Below are positions 18,881 through 27,692 of a stretch of 64,000 bases of DNA, piece after piece (the stretch's first letter is position 1; every line of letters begins with the position of its first letter). Made by a program: the position numbers and the translations under genes. Location: the NCBI RefSeq assembly GCF_036860695.1, contig NZ_JAYKGJ010000001.1, positions 1,116,001-1,180,000 of the forward strand. Direction: 5' to 3'. The notes under the pieces were generated by a model that was not told the origin of the DNA, did not search any database, and was given only the letters and a program-made list of their open reading frames with translations. The DNA comes from Rosettibacter firmus. Its GTDB lineage: Bacteria; Bacteroidota; Ignavibacteria; Ignavibacteriales; Melioribacteraceae.

Positions 18881-19645
18881 TTATATTACAATATTCCATG
18901 TAACACCACCATGACCTGGCCAAAATCTGCTATTAATTTTTCTAATCTCAATCATTTTAGGAACTTCTCCTCTTAAGTTAGGATATAACCGATAGGCAGC
19001 TTCATCACCTGGCTGCAGGGCATAATGACCATCTGTAATAAAAATTTTGCAATTAAGTCTTTTTAATACATTAAGTAACCATATCCCTGATGATTTACCA
19101 CCTCCCCCACATCCTCCTCCATAACGTACATGTATAATATGAGAAATATTATAATTCTTCGATAATAAAATTCTTGAACAAAAAGGTTCATTTTCTACAA
19201 ATGCATAAATAACTGGATATGTAAATTCTCCTAATTTATTTGATTCAACTGCAATTTCTAGAAACAAAACTTTCCCAATTACAACACTTTCGTCGGGGTA
19301 ACAAACAATATCTGGATCAATGGGTAATTCTAACTTAGGTAATTCTTCAATACAATTTACTATAACTCTAGTTCTTCGATCATTATAAATAGCTAATGTA
19401 TCAAGAAATGTTGGTATTGCCCATGGGAAATAATCAGTGTAAATATAAAAGTTTGGAAATATATTTTCCTCTATAGATGCACGGTTTATTTCAGCATATC
19501 TTTTAGACAGGTAAAGCAAAGGTCTGAAATCTTCACAAGCTGAAGGATACCACGCAATATTTATGGGTTCATTAAATGAATCAAGATATTTTTTCAAATT
19601 CCCATTTTTATTCCCATTCAGTCGATATAGTAAATCTTTTGACAT
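18881..19645 (-). CDS. Protein of unknown family with P-loop-like Gly motif, last gene of the HerA/NurA operon
   Basis: A 254-residue soluble protein I do not recognise. Near the N-terminus it has a well-formed segment NIAWYPSACEDFRPLLYLSK (29-48) that looks like a conserved signature. At 178-185 it has GCGGGGKS, which matches the Walker A pattern GxxxxGK[ST] and sits between a hydrophobic strand (ISHIIHVRY) and a helix (GIWLLNVLKRL). No Walker B is obvious, so nucleotide binding is only a possibility. An AGGAGG box lies 4 nt before ATG 19645. The gap to the HerA stop is 126 nt, larger than elsewhere in the operon, so it may also have its own promoter. Confidence 0.6.
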   Translation of the reverse strand: MSKDLLYRLNGNKNGNLKKYLDSFNEPINIAWYPSACEDFRPLLYLSKRYAEINRASIEENIFPNFYIYTDYFPWAIPTFLDTLAIYNDRRTRVIVNCIEELPKLELPIDPDIVCYPDESVVIGKVLFLEIAVESNKLGEFTYPVIYAFVENEPFCSRILLSKNYNISHIIHVRYGGGCGGGGKSSGIWLLNVLKRLNCKIFITDGHYALQPGDEAAYRLYPNLRGEVPKMIEIRKINSRFWPGHGGVTWNIVI

Positions 19646-19771
19646 AAGCCCTCCTGTATTTTTTGTTAATGTTTTGTAAATAAAAGAAGTCCTGTCTTGC
19701 CAGAAATCGAGCGAAGCCTTTTATCCGTGACTATGCGAAGGGGTGATTTTTCAATACTCTTACAAAACATC

Positions 19772-21529
19772 TCATCCACATCTCAAATTGTTTGTATTTA
19801 TAAAATCTTCTGGTGTATTAAAGGCCGTAAGAAATAAAGGAGTCCCAGCAAAAGATAATGGCGAAACAGGTCCAATAGTCATAAAAGCATATTGTCTGGA
19901 CGCAATATCAAAAGCACTATGTGGGTCACGAAACGATTGGTAAAGTTTAAGAGCATTAGGATCTCCACCAACGATTTCTTTCAAAGCCATAAATTCTGTC
20001 CCTAAAGCCAGACCAAAACCAAAGAAAAAGATTCTCAGTTGTCCAATGATTTCTCTATGTAAACTTGATAAAGTTTGACTAATAAACATCCATCCAAGAC
20101 CGTATTTTCTTGTAGTTCTAACTGCATCAAGAAGTGAAAGCCTTACACTTTCTTGTTTTTCGTTTTCGATTTTTTCTCGTGGAGCTAATCTATGAGCTTC
20201 ATCTAATATCACCAGAGTATTTAAAAATCTGTTTTCGCGATAAGCGCTTTCAGCGGAATAGGTTAGTCCATCTAACAACCTTTTTATAACTAATGCTTGA
20301 ATAGTTTCATTCCAGAAAAGTCCTGATGCTATTTCTTTAGACAAATCTATAATTACAACGGGACGATTAATTTTATTCAAATCAAAAGTTTGTTTGATAA
20401 GATTATCAACACTAATAGAACCTTCACGATCTTTTCTGAATAACTCAGTTATCGGTTTCCAAAAATTATTAAAAAATTCATCTCTATCACTTTCTTGATA
20501 AATCATCTTAAATCTATCTCGAGATTGTTCAGATCTGTAAAATTGTCGTTGAACATTTTCATCGCCAAGAATTTCCCAAGCACAATCAAATGACTCACGC
20601 CGATATAAATTTTGTAATGTAATATGTGCCTTTTGTAATCTTTCTGCTAAAACTTCAGATGCTATTCTTCTATTTTCACCTTTTGGGATAGAGAGTCGTT
20701 CAAAGAAAGGAGACTCGAAAAAAATTTCACTAAAAAGATCCCATCTATCTAAAATCAAATTCCTTACACTTTTTATAATTACTTCTTTCTTCAAAGAAGA
20801 AAGGACATTTGATAAATCTAAAGAGAATCCTTCATCCCTAATTTCTCCTCTGGCATCTTTTGAAAACTCTCCCTGCGGATCTATTACAAATATAGCCATA
20901 TTATGGTATTTTGCGTAGGCTAAAAGAATCATCTTGGCCAGAACTGACTTCCCAGAGCCCGTTTTACCAAATATGCCAATATGGTATGCCTCACCGGCAC
21001 CATTTTCACCTGTGTCAAAATGTTTAAACCAGAGAGGCAATTTTGGTGTTGAGCCGTAAACATGTCCCAAATAAAATATTTCTTTTTTATATCGATCCAA
21101 TAAACTGTTTAAAATCTGGTCAGATACTAAATAGATGAAAGTACCGGTTGCAGGAACAGTACCTAGAATACCCGGTTCATACCCATTACCTATATCACTA
21201 AATACTGCACTTACTGTCATTTGTCCTAAATGTGTATCCTGCAGTCCACTTACAGGATTAACTTGACCTCTTTGCCTTGCAAGTGACCTCATTGTTGGAT
21301 CTTCAAGCCAGATATTTTTTAATTGGACCTCTGTTATTTGTCCTAACGCATAATGAGGCTTACCATCCTGAGAAAATCTAAAAAGTGCAAGCTCGCCAAC
21401 TAATTTTTTACCAACCGCAGTACCAAGAATATCTAAAGTAAGCTCACTGGTAGAAGAAGGGGAACCAATAGTTCCGATTCGTTCAGAGGAACCAATTAAT
21501 TGTTCAATATTTGTTCCTTTATTACTCAT
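19772..21529 (-). CDS. herA: HerA-type hexameric DNA translocase (FtsK/HerA ATPase)
   Basis: Predicted ring-forming ATPase that pumps DNA, usually in partnership with NurA. The N-terminal HAS-like barrel (about 15-140) precedes Walker A GKTGSGKS (188-195), the HerA-specific VIDPQGEF (215-222), an inserted helical region, the VIIDLSKEI strand, Walker B VILDEAHRL (439-447) and a sensor region SQTLSSLHREI. The length of 585 fits the family. AGGAGAAAAAA before ATG 21529 supports the start. It belongs to the same operon as the NurA-like nuclease gene two genes upstream, the classical archaeal end-resection pair, here combined with DUF4338 and unknown proteins. Confidence 0.85.
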   Translation of the reverse strand: MSNKGTNIEQLIGSSERIGTIGSPSSTSELTLDILGTAVGKKLVGELALFRFSQDGKPHYALGQITEVQLKNIWLEDPTMRSLARQRGQVNPVSGLQDTHLGQMTVSAVFSDIGNGYEPGILGTVPATGTFIYLVSDQILNSLLDRYKKEIFYLGHVYGSTPKLPLWFKHFDTGENGAGEAYHIGIFGKTGSGKSVLAKMILLAYAKYHNMAIFVIDPQGEFSKDARGEIRDEGFSLDLSNVLSSLKKEVIIKSVRNLILDRWDLFSEIFFESPFFERLSIPKGENRRIASEVLAERLQKAHITLQNLYRRESFDCAWEILGDENVQRQFYRSEQSRDRFKMIYQESDRDEFFNNFWKPITELFRKDREGSISVDNLIKQTFDLNKINRPVVIIDLSKEIASGLFWNETIQALVIKRLLDGLTYSAESAYRENRFLNTLVILDEAHRLAPREKIENEKQESVRLSLLDAVRTTRKYGLGWMFISQTLSSLHREIIGQLRIFFFGFGLALGTEFMALKEIVGGDPNALKLYQSFRDPHSAFDIASRQYAFMTIGPVSPLSFAGTPLFLTAFNTPEDFINTNNLRCG

Positions 21530-21542
21530 TTTTTTCTCCTTT

Positions 21543-22649
21543 TTATCCCCTCCAAAATTTTATTGTAATTTTAATAATTGCCCATAATGAATAACCAGAA
21601 ATAGCAGGCCAATACCACCATGTCATTTCTGAAGGTGGAAAAGCAGCCTTTAAGGCTATTGCTGCAGTTCCAACGCCAAAACCTACGTCGCTTAAAACAT
21701 CAAATATTCTGTATAGAATTTTCCTTTCAACTTTTATAGGAAATTCAAAATGTATATTTAAAGATTCTTTATTATCTATTCTATCTGGTAATTCTGTCTT
21801 AAAGGAAAAAGAAGTCCAAGCATCTCTTTCTAGAATCGATGAAATAATTGTGTAAGACTCTTCATCATAACGTGAAGAAGCTTTCAATTCGTATACAGGA
21901 GGAGTAGAAAAAATTTTCTCATCACTTAATAGCTTTACTACATATTGAGGTGGCTTCAAGGTAAAGTATGTGCTAAATCCAAATGAGTAATACTCTCCTT
22001 CTGTTAACTTATAAAAACTTTTTAATGTAAGTGGATCATATTCTGGCAAAAGGATTTTACCTTTTTTATCTTTAAAACCCTCCATAAAACAAAACATAGG
22101 GAAATATTCATTCCCTTCAGGAGACCTAAGGTGTAAAGAATTTAAAGAATTGCAAATCTGAATAAATGCCGACTTACTATCCCCTTTATAGGCAATGTAT
22201 GTATTATCTAGCATTGACCCTATAAGAGCATAAGCCTTGCCCCATTTTTCGCAGGCTATTTCTTTTAATACCCTTGTAAAATCTTGTTCACCGTAACGGA
22301 TATAATTATTAACCTTAAAATAAAAGTGAGCTACATCTTCATTTTTATCACCTGATTTGTAAGCATGCGTCAAAACTCCTGTGCGTATTGGATAAACTAT
22401 AATCCATTCCCATCCCGAATCTTGTTTCTCTTGATATAAATAACAAATTACTACTTTTTTGTTTTTTAATTCACTGGCTTGACTTTTGTTCTTTATTGGA
22501 AGTATCGCTTTTAAATTTTCATCTAACCATCTTATTTGATATCTAAAATGCATAACTATTTCAGATGGTAGTGATAAAACTTCAAAAATGTCCGTTATAT
22601 ACTCTTTTGTTGCATTTGAACTCATTAAATAAATACAATCATTATCCAT
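21543..22649 (-). CDS. Membrane-tethered protein of unknown family in the HerA/NurA operon
   Basis: Unknown protein of about 368 residues. The soluble N-terminal part includes the hydrophobic strand VVICYLYQEKQDSGWEWIIV followed by YPIRTGVLTHAYKSG, which looks like a conserved core. Near the C-terminus two hydrophobic segments (VGFGVGTAAIALKAAF and WWYWPAISGYSLWAIIKI) would anchor it in the membrane. ATG 22649 is preferred because GAGG lies 9 nt upstream; ATG 22658 is an alternative with no room for a ribosome site. The start overlaps the preceding gene by 8 nt, showing translational coupling. A membrane effector or sensor in a defence system is one possibility, without direct support. Confidence 0.6.
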   Translation of the reverse strand: MDNDCIYLMSSNATKEYITDIFEVLSLPSEIVMHFRYQIRWLDENLKAILPIKNKSQASELKNKKVVICYLYQEKQDSGWEWIIVYPIRTGVLTHAYKSGDKNEDVAHFYFKVNNYIRYGEQDFTRVLKEIACEKWGKAYALIGSMLDNTYIAYKGDSKSAFIQICNSLNSLHLRSPEGNEYFPMFCFMEGFKDKKGKILLPEYDPLTLKSFYKLTEGEYYSFGFSTYFTLKPPQYVVKLLSDEKIFSTPPVYELKASSRYDEESYTIISSILERDAWTSFSFKTELPDRIDNKESLNIHFEFPIKVERKILYRIFDVLSDVGFGVGTAAIALKAAFPPSEMTWWYWPAISGYSLWAIIKITIKFWRG

Positions 22650-23058
22650 ACCCGTCATCCTCTTTTAATTCTTTATTTATTTTTCTATTCAATATTAAAT
22701 ATCTTGTAACCCTTCTTTTCAACATTAAATATCTTGTAAGAGTTTTTGCTTTTTTAGCTCCTTCAGATTCTAAAATATCCTTGCGTGAAACAATAAAATC
22801 TGGACACGGATTAGCATTTTCCCCAAACTGTTCTTTTGTTAAGTCAACAATACGACCATCCGGTAGTTTATTCCAATAGTGATGATAATGCTTACAATAT
22901 AATATTTCACCTCCAAAAAAATCCTGGATAATTAAAGCTGTAATTGCGCATTGACCAAATGCAGGATTATCAGGGGACCATTTTTCTTGGTCTGGTAAAT
23001 AACATGTTTTCCGGGACCATGCTTTCTTTAAAATACTTACTAAAGTTTCTAAATCCAT
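22642..23058 (-). CDS. YunG-like protein
   Basis: A small protein (138 residues from ATG 23058, which has GGGAG 5 nt upstream and starts 1 nt after the NurA stop; ATG 23088 would add ten residues). The segment FGQCAITALIIQDFFGGEI, the HYWNKLPDGRIVDLTKEQF block and the conserved Cys and His residues match the pattern I know from Bacillus YunG-type proteins. This resembles a papain/transglutaminase-like arrangement (Cys, then His, then Asp), but the biochemical role is not established. It lies between NurA and the membrane protein in a fully coupled operon. Confidence 0.6.
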   Translation of the reverse strand: MDLETLVSILKKAWSRKTCYLPDQEKWSPDNPAFGQCAITALIIQDFFGGEILYCKHYHHYWNKLPDGRIVDLTKEQFGENANPCPDFIVSRKDILESEGAKKAKTLTRYLMLKRRVTRYLILNRKINKELKEDDGYG

Positions 23059-23059
23059 A

Positions 23060-24211
23060 TTATCTCCCGCTTTCTGTTCTATACCCATGCATACTGAAAA
23101 ATATCTCTCCTATATCCCCTTTATGTAATTCTGTCATTCGTCTGGTAGCTGTCTGTCTGAAGGCAGGGATAGCCCCTCCAAGATGTTTTACCATTCGGTC
23201 TGCAATATAAAGAGGATAAGGTTCTATAATTCCTGGTGTTCCTGATTGATATTTAAGACCCTGAAGTAATATAGCTATACGAGAATTATTTTCGGCAACA
23301 GAAGAAGCTATCTCAATTCTAAAAACTGGGGTCCAATTATGTGGTCTGTAATATATAACATAAAGTCTAGTTATTGCTGAAATAATCTCATCTTTCAATG
23401 TTTCAAGTTTTTTCTCATTGGAAGGAATTCTCAAATGCCAAGTTTGTTGAGGTTTTTCTAATGGAATTGGTGAAGTAAATTCACTTGGTAATAAAATAGT
23501 ATTTAAAACTGCACGGTCATCGTAATGAGATGGCCAATTAAACATTTTGCCTAATTCTCTTCTCGTTGTGTATTTTGGTAAACTCACCCACATTTTATCG
23601 GTTCTTGAAGATTCCAAAATAGTTTTATAATCTTCAAGAAAGCCTCCGAACCTTTTTTCCAGTTCTTCGCCAACTTCTGTGTAAATGCCTTCGTTTTTCC
23701 ATTCCAGCATTTTGTTTATTGCCTGGTTCATATATATTAAAGGTGTTGTAAGAGAACCATCCAAGAAAACTATATCATGAGGAGCCTTTGCAGCCAGTTC
23801 AAGTTCCATCTCCATCATAACTCCTCTAATAATTGTACCTGTATCAGGATCATGCTTTTCCGGGTAAATAAACACTCTATGATAGGGTTTCTCCCAGAAC
23901 CTTTTTTCGGAAGGTGGGGTTAAGCCTTCAATTGAAACTGCTGCGCAAGCAACAAAGTCAGTTGCTAAAAGTTTCTCAACTGCATAAGAACCATCTATTC
24001 CGCAAGTTGTAGGTGGAGACACATAGGGTAATTCTGTATCTTTTTTTAGAATATTTTTTTGTTCCAATTGTTCACGCAACCTAGCTTTATTATTTTGGAT
24101 TTCTTTAAAAGCATCATAAAGCTTATCTCCAACTTGCTCACTTTTAGAAAGCATTTCTTCTACAAGGGCTTCAGGAAGTTCTGCAAAAAGAATTTTGTTA
24201 GATTTTTCCAA
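23060..24211 (-). CDS. nurA: NurA-family nuclease
   Basis: Predicted RNase H-like nuclease that works with HerA in DNA end processing. The family fingerprint is CGIDGSYAVEK (metal-binding D73), an acidic helix EMELELAAKA (about 134-143) and IVFLDGSLTTP (D151), with a C-terminal block (IADRMVKHLGG) that carries further conserved acidic and basic residues. It starts with TTG 24211, supported by GGAG 7 nt upstream, the box lying in the last codons of the DUF4338 gene. The gap to that gene is only 1 nt. The length of 383 residues is normal. Confidence 0.75.
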   Translation of the reverse strand: MEKSNKILFAELPEALVEEMLSKSEQVGDKLYDAFKEIQNNKARLREQLEQKNILKKDTELPYVSPPTTCGIDGSYAVEKLLATDFVACAAVSIEGLTPPSEKRFWEKPYHRVFIYPEKHDPDTGTIIRGVMMEMELELAAKAPHDIVFLDGSLTTPLIYMNQAINKMLEWKNEGIYTEVGEELEKRFGGFLEDYKTILESSRTDKMWVSLPKYTTRRELGKMFNWPSHYDDRAVLNTILLPSEFTSPIPLEKPQQTWHLRIPSNEKKLETLKDEIISAITRLYVIYYRPHNWTPVFRIEIASSVAENNSRIAILLQGLKYQSGTPGIIEPYPLYIADRMVKHLGGAIPAFRQTATRRMTELHKGDIGEIFFSMHGYRTESGR

Positions 24212-24212
24212 T

Positions 24213-25340
24213 TTACATCTCCATCAACATATTTTCTATTTTTTTAAAAAATTTTTTGCTTTTAAAATTTTCCCATCCAGGCATTCTTTCTGCTCTTGGC
24301 AAAGCCCATCGGTATTTCCAGTACTCTACAAGCTCATCAAAAGAACGGTCAAGCCAAATAGGTTTATGATTACTGTGGATAACTTCCTGTAGATTTTTTA
24401 CTAGAGGGAACAAATAGAATTCTCGCTTAATCCCATGATATTCATACTTTGATAAACCCAGATGTTCTAAGCCAAGACTTATCAGTTTAAGCTTTCTTGA
24501 GGGTCCATGCCCATATCCCCTGGAAATATCAATACCTTTTTGAGATAAAAATTCTAAAATTTCTTGATATAAACCTTCTGGAATATGAAATGTACCTGAT
24601 CCTTGCGTATAACCTAAAGACATAGCTACAATGTCATCATTGTATTTTAAACGATTATATATACTACTTTTACCAAAAGCACTCGTAGTAGTAATAAATA
24701 AAAGTTCTGGTTTTAAAACCCGTTTTTGTAAGATTGTTACAGTATTATTGTATTTCCTTCTGTACGAATCTCTTATCTCATTACAAGTTAAAGCAAGAGC
24801 AACCATTTTCCCACCCAATAATTCATTATAAGGTGGTAAAGCACCAACCCTCTGAGCGTGCATTGATTTGTTCACCCAGACATCTAATTCAGTATTAGGA
24901 ATTCCTAAATATCTATCCCTAACTGACATCTTCAAAACAGGACTTTGTAAACATATTAAACCAAAAGGAGCATCATGTGTATTATCCCACAGTAAAAATC
25001 TCATCTGACGACCATATGATCGTTGATAAGGAATGCTCCACCAAACTAAATTCCACCATCTAAATATAATTTCCTCAAGAGATCCTGACTTAACCTCCCT
25101 CAATTCTAAAGAAAGCTTTTCTGGATTAATATCTGAACCGTCTCTACAATATTCTTTCACCTTTTCAATAGAATTTAACAAAAAATTTCTATGTAGTGAT
25201 AATTGTTCAAACCTTGCCTTTTGCTGAATCCGTCGATATATTGTTTTACTATATCTTGCTGGTCGCACATGGGGATTTATTTTAAATCCCTGTTCTTCCA
25301 AAGCCTTAACAATTTTATTTTTTAATGCTATTTTGTTCAT
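24213..25340 (-). CDS. DUF4338 (DruA-like) protein, first gene of the HerA/NurA operon
   Basis: A 375-residue protein with the DUF4338 pattern: MRFLLWD, GLICLQSPVLKMSVRDRYLG, then VGALPPYNELLGGKMVALAL with NEIRDSYRRKY, and TTSAFGKSSIYNRLKY and SLGYTQGSGTFHI. DUF4338 is the core of DruA from the Druantia anti-phage system, but the Druantia helicase DruE is not here; the partners are NurA and HerA. The biochemical function of the domain is unknown. It is the first gene of a tightly coupled operon. A 45-bp element that also precedes the recombinase genes lies 40 nt upstream of its start. Confidence 0.72.
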   Translation of the reverse strand: MNKIALKNKIVKALEEQGFKINPHVRPARYSKTIYRRIQQKARFEQLSLHRNFLLNSIEKVKEYCRDGSDINPEKLSLELREVKSGSLEEIIFRWWNLVWWSIPYQRSYGRQMRFLLWDNTHDAPFGLICLQSPVLKMSVRDRYLGIPNTELDVWVNKSMHAQRVGALPPYNELLGGKMVALALTCNEIRDSYRRKYNNTVTILQKRVLKPELLFITTTSAFGKSSIYNRLKYNDDIVAMSLGYTQGSGTFHIPEGLYQEILEFLSQKGIDISRGYGHGPSRKLKLISLGLEHLGLSKYEYHGIKREFYLFPLVKNLQEVIHSNHKPIWLDRSFDELVEYWKYRWALPRAERMPGWENFKSKKFFKKIENMLMEM

Positions 25341-25380
25341 TTTATTAAAACAACTATTTCATATAATTTAACTCTTTACA

Positions 25381-25425
25381 ATATTGCATATATCCTTTTT
25401 AAAATTCAACATTTATTACGTTAAA
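25381..25425 (+). repeat. Recombinase-upstream 45-bp element, copy 1
   Basis: The sequence begins ATATTGCATATATCCTTTTT and then TTAAAA, matching the elements at 32133, 37615 and 39382. The second half (GCAA...TTGC) is degenerate here. It lies just upstream of the DUF4338 gene on the opposite strand. No recombinase remnant was recognised to its right. Confidence 0.6.
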
Positions 25426-26618
25426 ACAGCATTCAAAGTATAAGCTTATAAAAATTACAGAACCGATAAATATATACTCCATAGTATTACGTTTAAGGAA
25501 TTATTTCATTTCTATGATATAAAAAGCATAACATTATTTAAATCATTTTTACACACACTAAAACTAAACAGATTTTAAATTACTGCATAGTATTAAATTA
25601 ATCGAATGTAACTAAATGTTTGAGTATTAATAACATTTTACTCTGATATCAATTTCTTTCTATAGTTTTTTAAATGAGCTATAATTTTAAGTAGAGTGAT
25701 ATAACTTTCGTATAATAAAGATCGATATGGTTTTACATATTAATTGAAATTAATTTATAGTCTTAACGAAGTTTAAATATCTGCAAATTTAATAATACTC
25801 ATGCAAATGACTTCTTTTCATTAATATTTACAAATCCATAAATCCCAATACCGAGAAAAAAACTGACTTCAAGAACAGTTGAGCTTCAACTGAATAATTA
25901 ATAGTATAAAAGTAATTTCCCTAATTGCTCGAAAACCAGTTGCTACTCAAATATCGCTGGACTCTACTTACAATTGCAACACCACATGAAAAAGAATCCA
26001 TACCATAAATTATACTTACATTCCAAACTGTTTTATCTGGTTACGGCTCAAGTATATTGAAATATAAATTCATTGCATATCTAACGGAGACAAGAAAAGT
26101 TCTAAACTGTAAGATATGTCCGAACTGGCGAATCTCCCAAACGAGCTAGCCCAAATACTAAAACTCAACTAATAGAAATCTGAGTTAGTGTGTATTATAT
26201 CCTGTTGTGAATGTACTCATAAATTTACTAGCAATAACATAAACAGTGTAACCAAAATGAGCATTGGATTTTAATTTTTAGTTAATAACATAGTGTATAT
26301 TTCCTTTAAGACTATTTCAAATATCACAAACCCACATATAATTTTCGTGAACTCTTCATTGATACAAATTAGCGCTATTAGCAATTCATCTACTATTGAC
26401 AAAAACTTTTGAGCAAATACTATTTAAATATCTCGAATGAGTGTAAATGTAAGGTAGCGCGTTGGCTGACTTTTGAGATTATATCAATTATTTCCTAAAT
26501 ATATCCATGCATCATTCATGATAAATACGAAACAAAAATGAAGAAATAAATAATGATTAATAAAACAATAATTAGAAAAAGAATGATCATTAGCACTTTA
26601 TGAATGAAAAAAACTACT
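25426..26618. other. 1.2 kb AT-rich stretch without recognisable gene
   Basis: No open frame of convincing length or composition on either strand. The stretch looks like decayed cassette DNA. A possible worn recombination site is ATCTAAC near 26078 with GTTAGTG near 26192, whose flanks share CTAAC followed by nGAGA/nCAGA in inverted orientation. I see no promoter, RNA gene or repeat array. Confidence 0.4.
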
Positions 26619-26885
26619 CTAATGTTCGGGTGCATTTTCTAATAGAGTGACATTACGTGAATTCATATAAGCTCCGAAACCCTCTGCTGAATTATGAAGT
26701 TTGATACCAGCTATAATTGAAGGAACACCAATTAATGCTCCAATGATAGAAAGACAATAAATAACCCCAAAAATAATCTCAAGCATTCCAATGAATTTCA
26801 TATCTCCACTCATCTTCATCAATATATTTTGGAGTGACGGAGATAGCACAAATTCTGTTGATGATGTTGAAGTTACATTGTCCAT
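26619..26885 (-). CDS. Small membrane protein (DUF5362-like, probably truncated)
   Basis: An 88-residue protein with GDMKFIGMLEIIFGVIYCLS and IIGALIGVPSIIAGIKLH, that is, two hydrophobic segments joined by a short turn, like the start of DUF5362-type proteins. Those are normally longer, so this copy may be truncated at its C-terminus. GAGGGG lies 4 nt before ATG 26885. It is the leftmost minus-strand gene of the cassette-like array. The family call is tentative. Confidence 0.5.
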   Translation of the reverse strand: MDNVTSTSSTEFVLSPSLQNILMKMSGDMKFIGMLEIIFGVIYCLSIIGALIGVPSIIAGIKLHNSAEGFGAYMNSRNVTLLENAPEH

Positions 26886-26934
26886 TATGCCCCTCTTATT
26901 ATTTGATGGATTAGTTTGACCAAATGGTGAAAAA

Positions 26935-27014
26935 CATTAACAACATAAAAGTAGTCCCGCTGAGGACGGAATTTGGGTGACCAAAAAAGGTGATTCTTTT
27001 ATGCTGTGTTAGGT
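26935..27014 (-). repeat. Candidate attC-like recombination site after the HNH cassette
   Basis: On the minus strand the site starts ACCTAACACAGCATAAAAG (ACCTAAC fits the attC inverse-core consensus RYYYAAC) and ends CTTTTATGTTGTTAATG. The two ends are imperfect inverted repeats (TAACACAGCATAAAAG against TAACAACATAAAAG), and GTCC/GGAC forms an inner stem. The spacing of about 80 bp fits an integron attC. Confidence 0.5.
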
Positions 27015-27019
27015 AATGT

Positions 27020-27583
27020 TCAGTGCAAGATGAAATCAATATCCAATACAGATATTTCTTTATCACCATCTATATCTCCATTATCAAGTGTTTGAGCACA
27101 CTCATGGCAATTATAGATTGTTTTTAGATATTTTTTTTCCAATAACGGAGGAATCAAGTCATAAAATTTTTTTTCATTCGGGTATAAATACTTGAAGAAC
27201 TCGTAAAGCCCCTTTCTACCTTTTAACAAATTACATTTTTGGCATGACCATATCTGATTGTGAATACCTTGGATTATGTCACACGTTTTGCAGTCGGGTT
27301 TAATATTCAGAGATCGTGGGACAATATGCTCTTTCTGAAGATTACTTTCAGTTCCACAGTATATACACTTCTTTTTAGAATCAACTAACTGCCAATCCTC
27401 ACGTGTAATCTCTGACCAAGATTTAACACCGTTTTTTAATTCTCGGAATGTTTGTTTAATAAATCCGTAGTGCTGTCTTTTTGCCTCTTTGCCGTCAGGT
27501 ATGCCAAAGGATCTTCTGGCAATAATTTTGGCATATTGGTAAAATATCAAATCTCGGATTGTCTTTACATCTTTATCTGGCAT
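27020..27583 (-). CDS. HNH endonuclease
   Basis: A 187-residue predicted nuclease. Two Zn-binding CxxC pairs (CIYCGTES and SCQKCNLLKG) frame the ββα-metal core with EHIVPRSL, the catalytic His being in EHIVP. A further CxxC (CKTC) lies between. An AAGGAAG box precedes ATG 27583. Standalone HNH proteins act in restriction, in phage packaging or as homing enzymes; no partner gene is adjacent, and the gene has its own downstream recombination-like site, as expected of a cassette. Confidence 0.82.
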   Translation of the reverse strand: MPDKDVKTIRDLIFYQYAKIIARRSFGIPDGKEAKRQHYGFIKQTFRELKNGVKSWSEITREDWQLVDSKKKCIYCGTESNLQKEHIVPRSLNIKPDCKTCDIIQGIHNQIWSCQKCNLLKGRKGLYEFFKYLYPNEKKFYDLIPPLLEKKYLKTIYNCHECAQTLDNGDIDGDKEISVLDIDFILH

Positions 27584-27692
27584 TTTTAAAACTTCCTTCT
27601 ATTGTTAGAATTTCACCTATCGTCTTAGTGTATTTGAAGTTTCGAGCTAATAGGTAAAGAATTTGGACAAAATTGCATAGCACAGAAACCTT

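Noticed and set aside
24213-25340. Calling the operon a Druantia system
   Set aside because: Only the DUF4338 protein matches; no DruE-type large helicase or other Druantia partner lies within the window.
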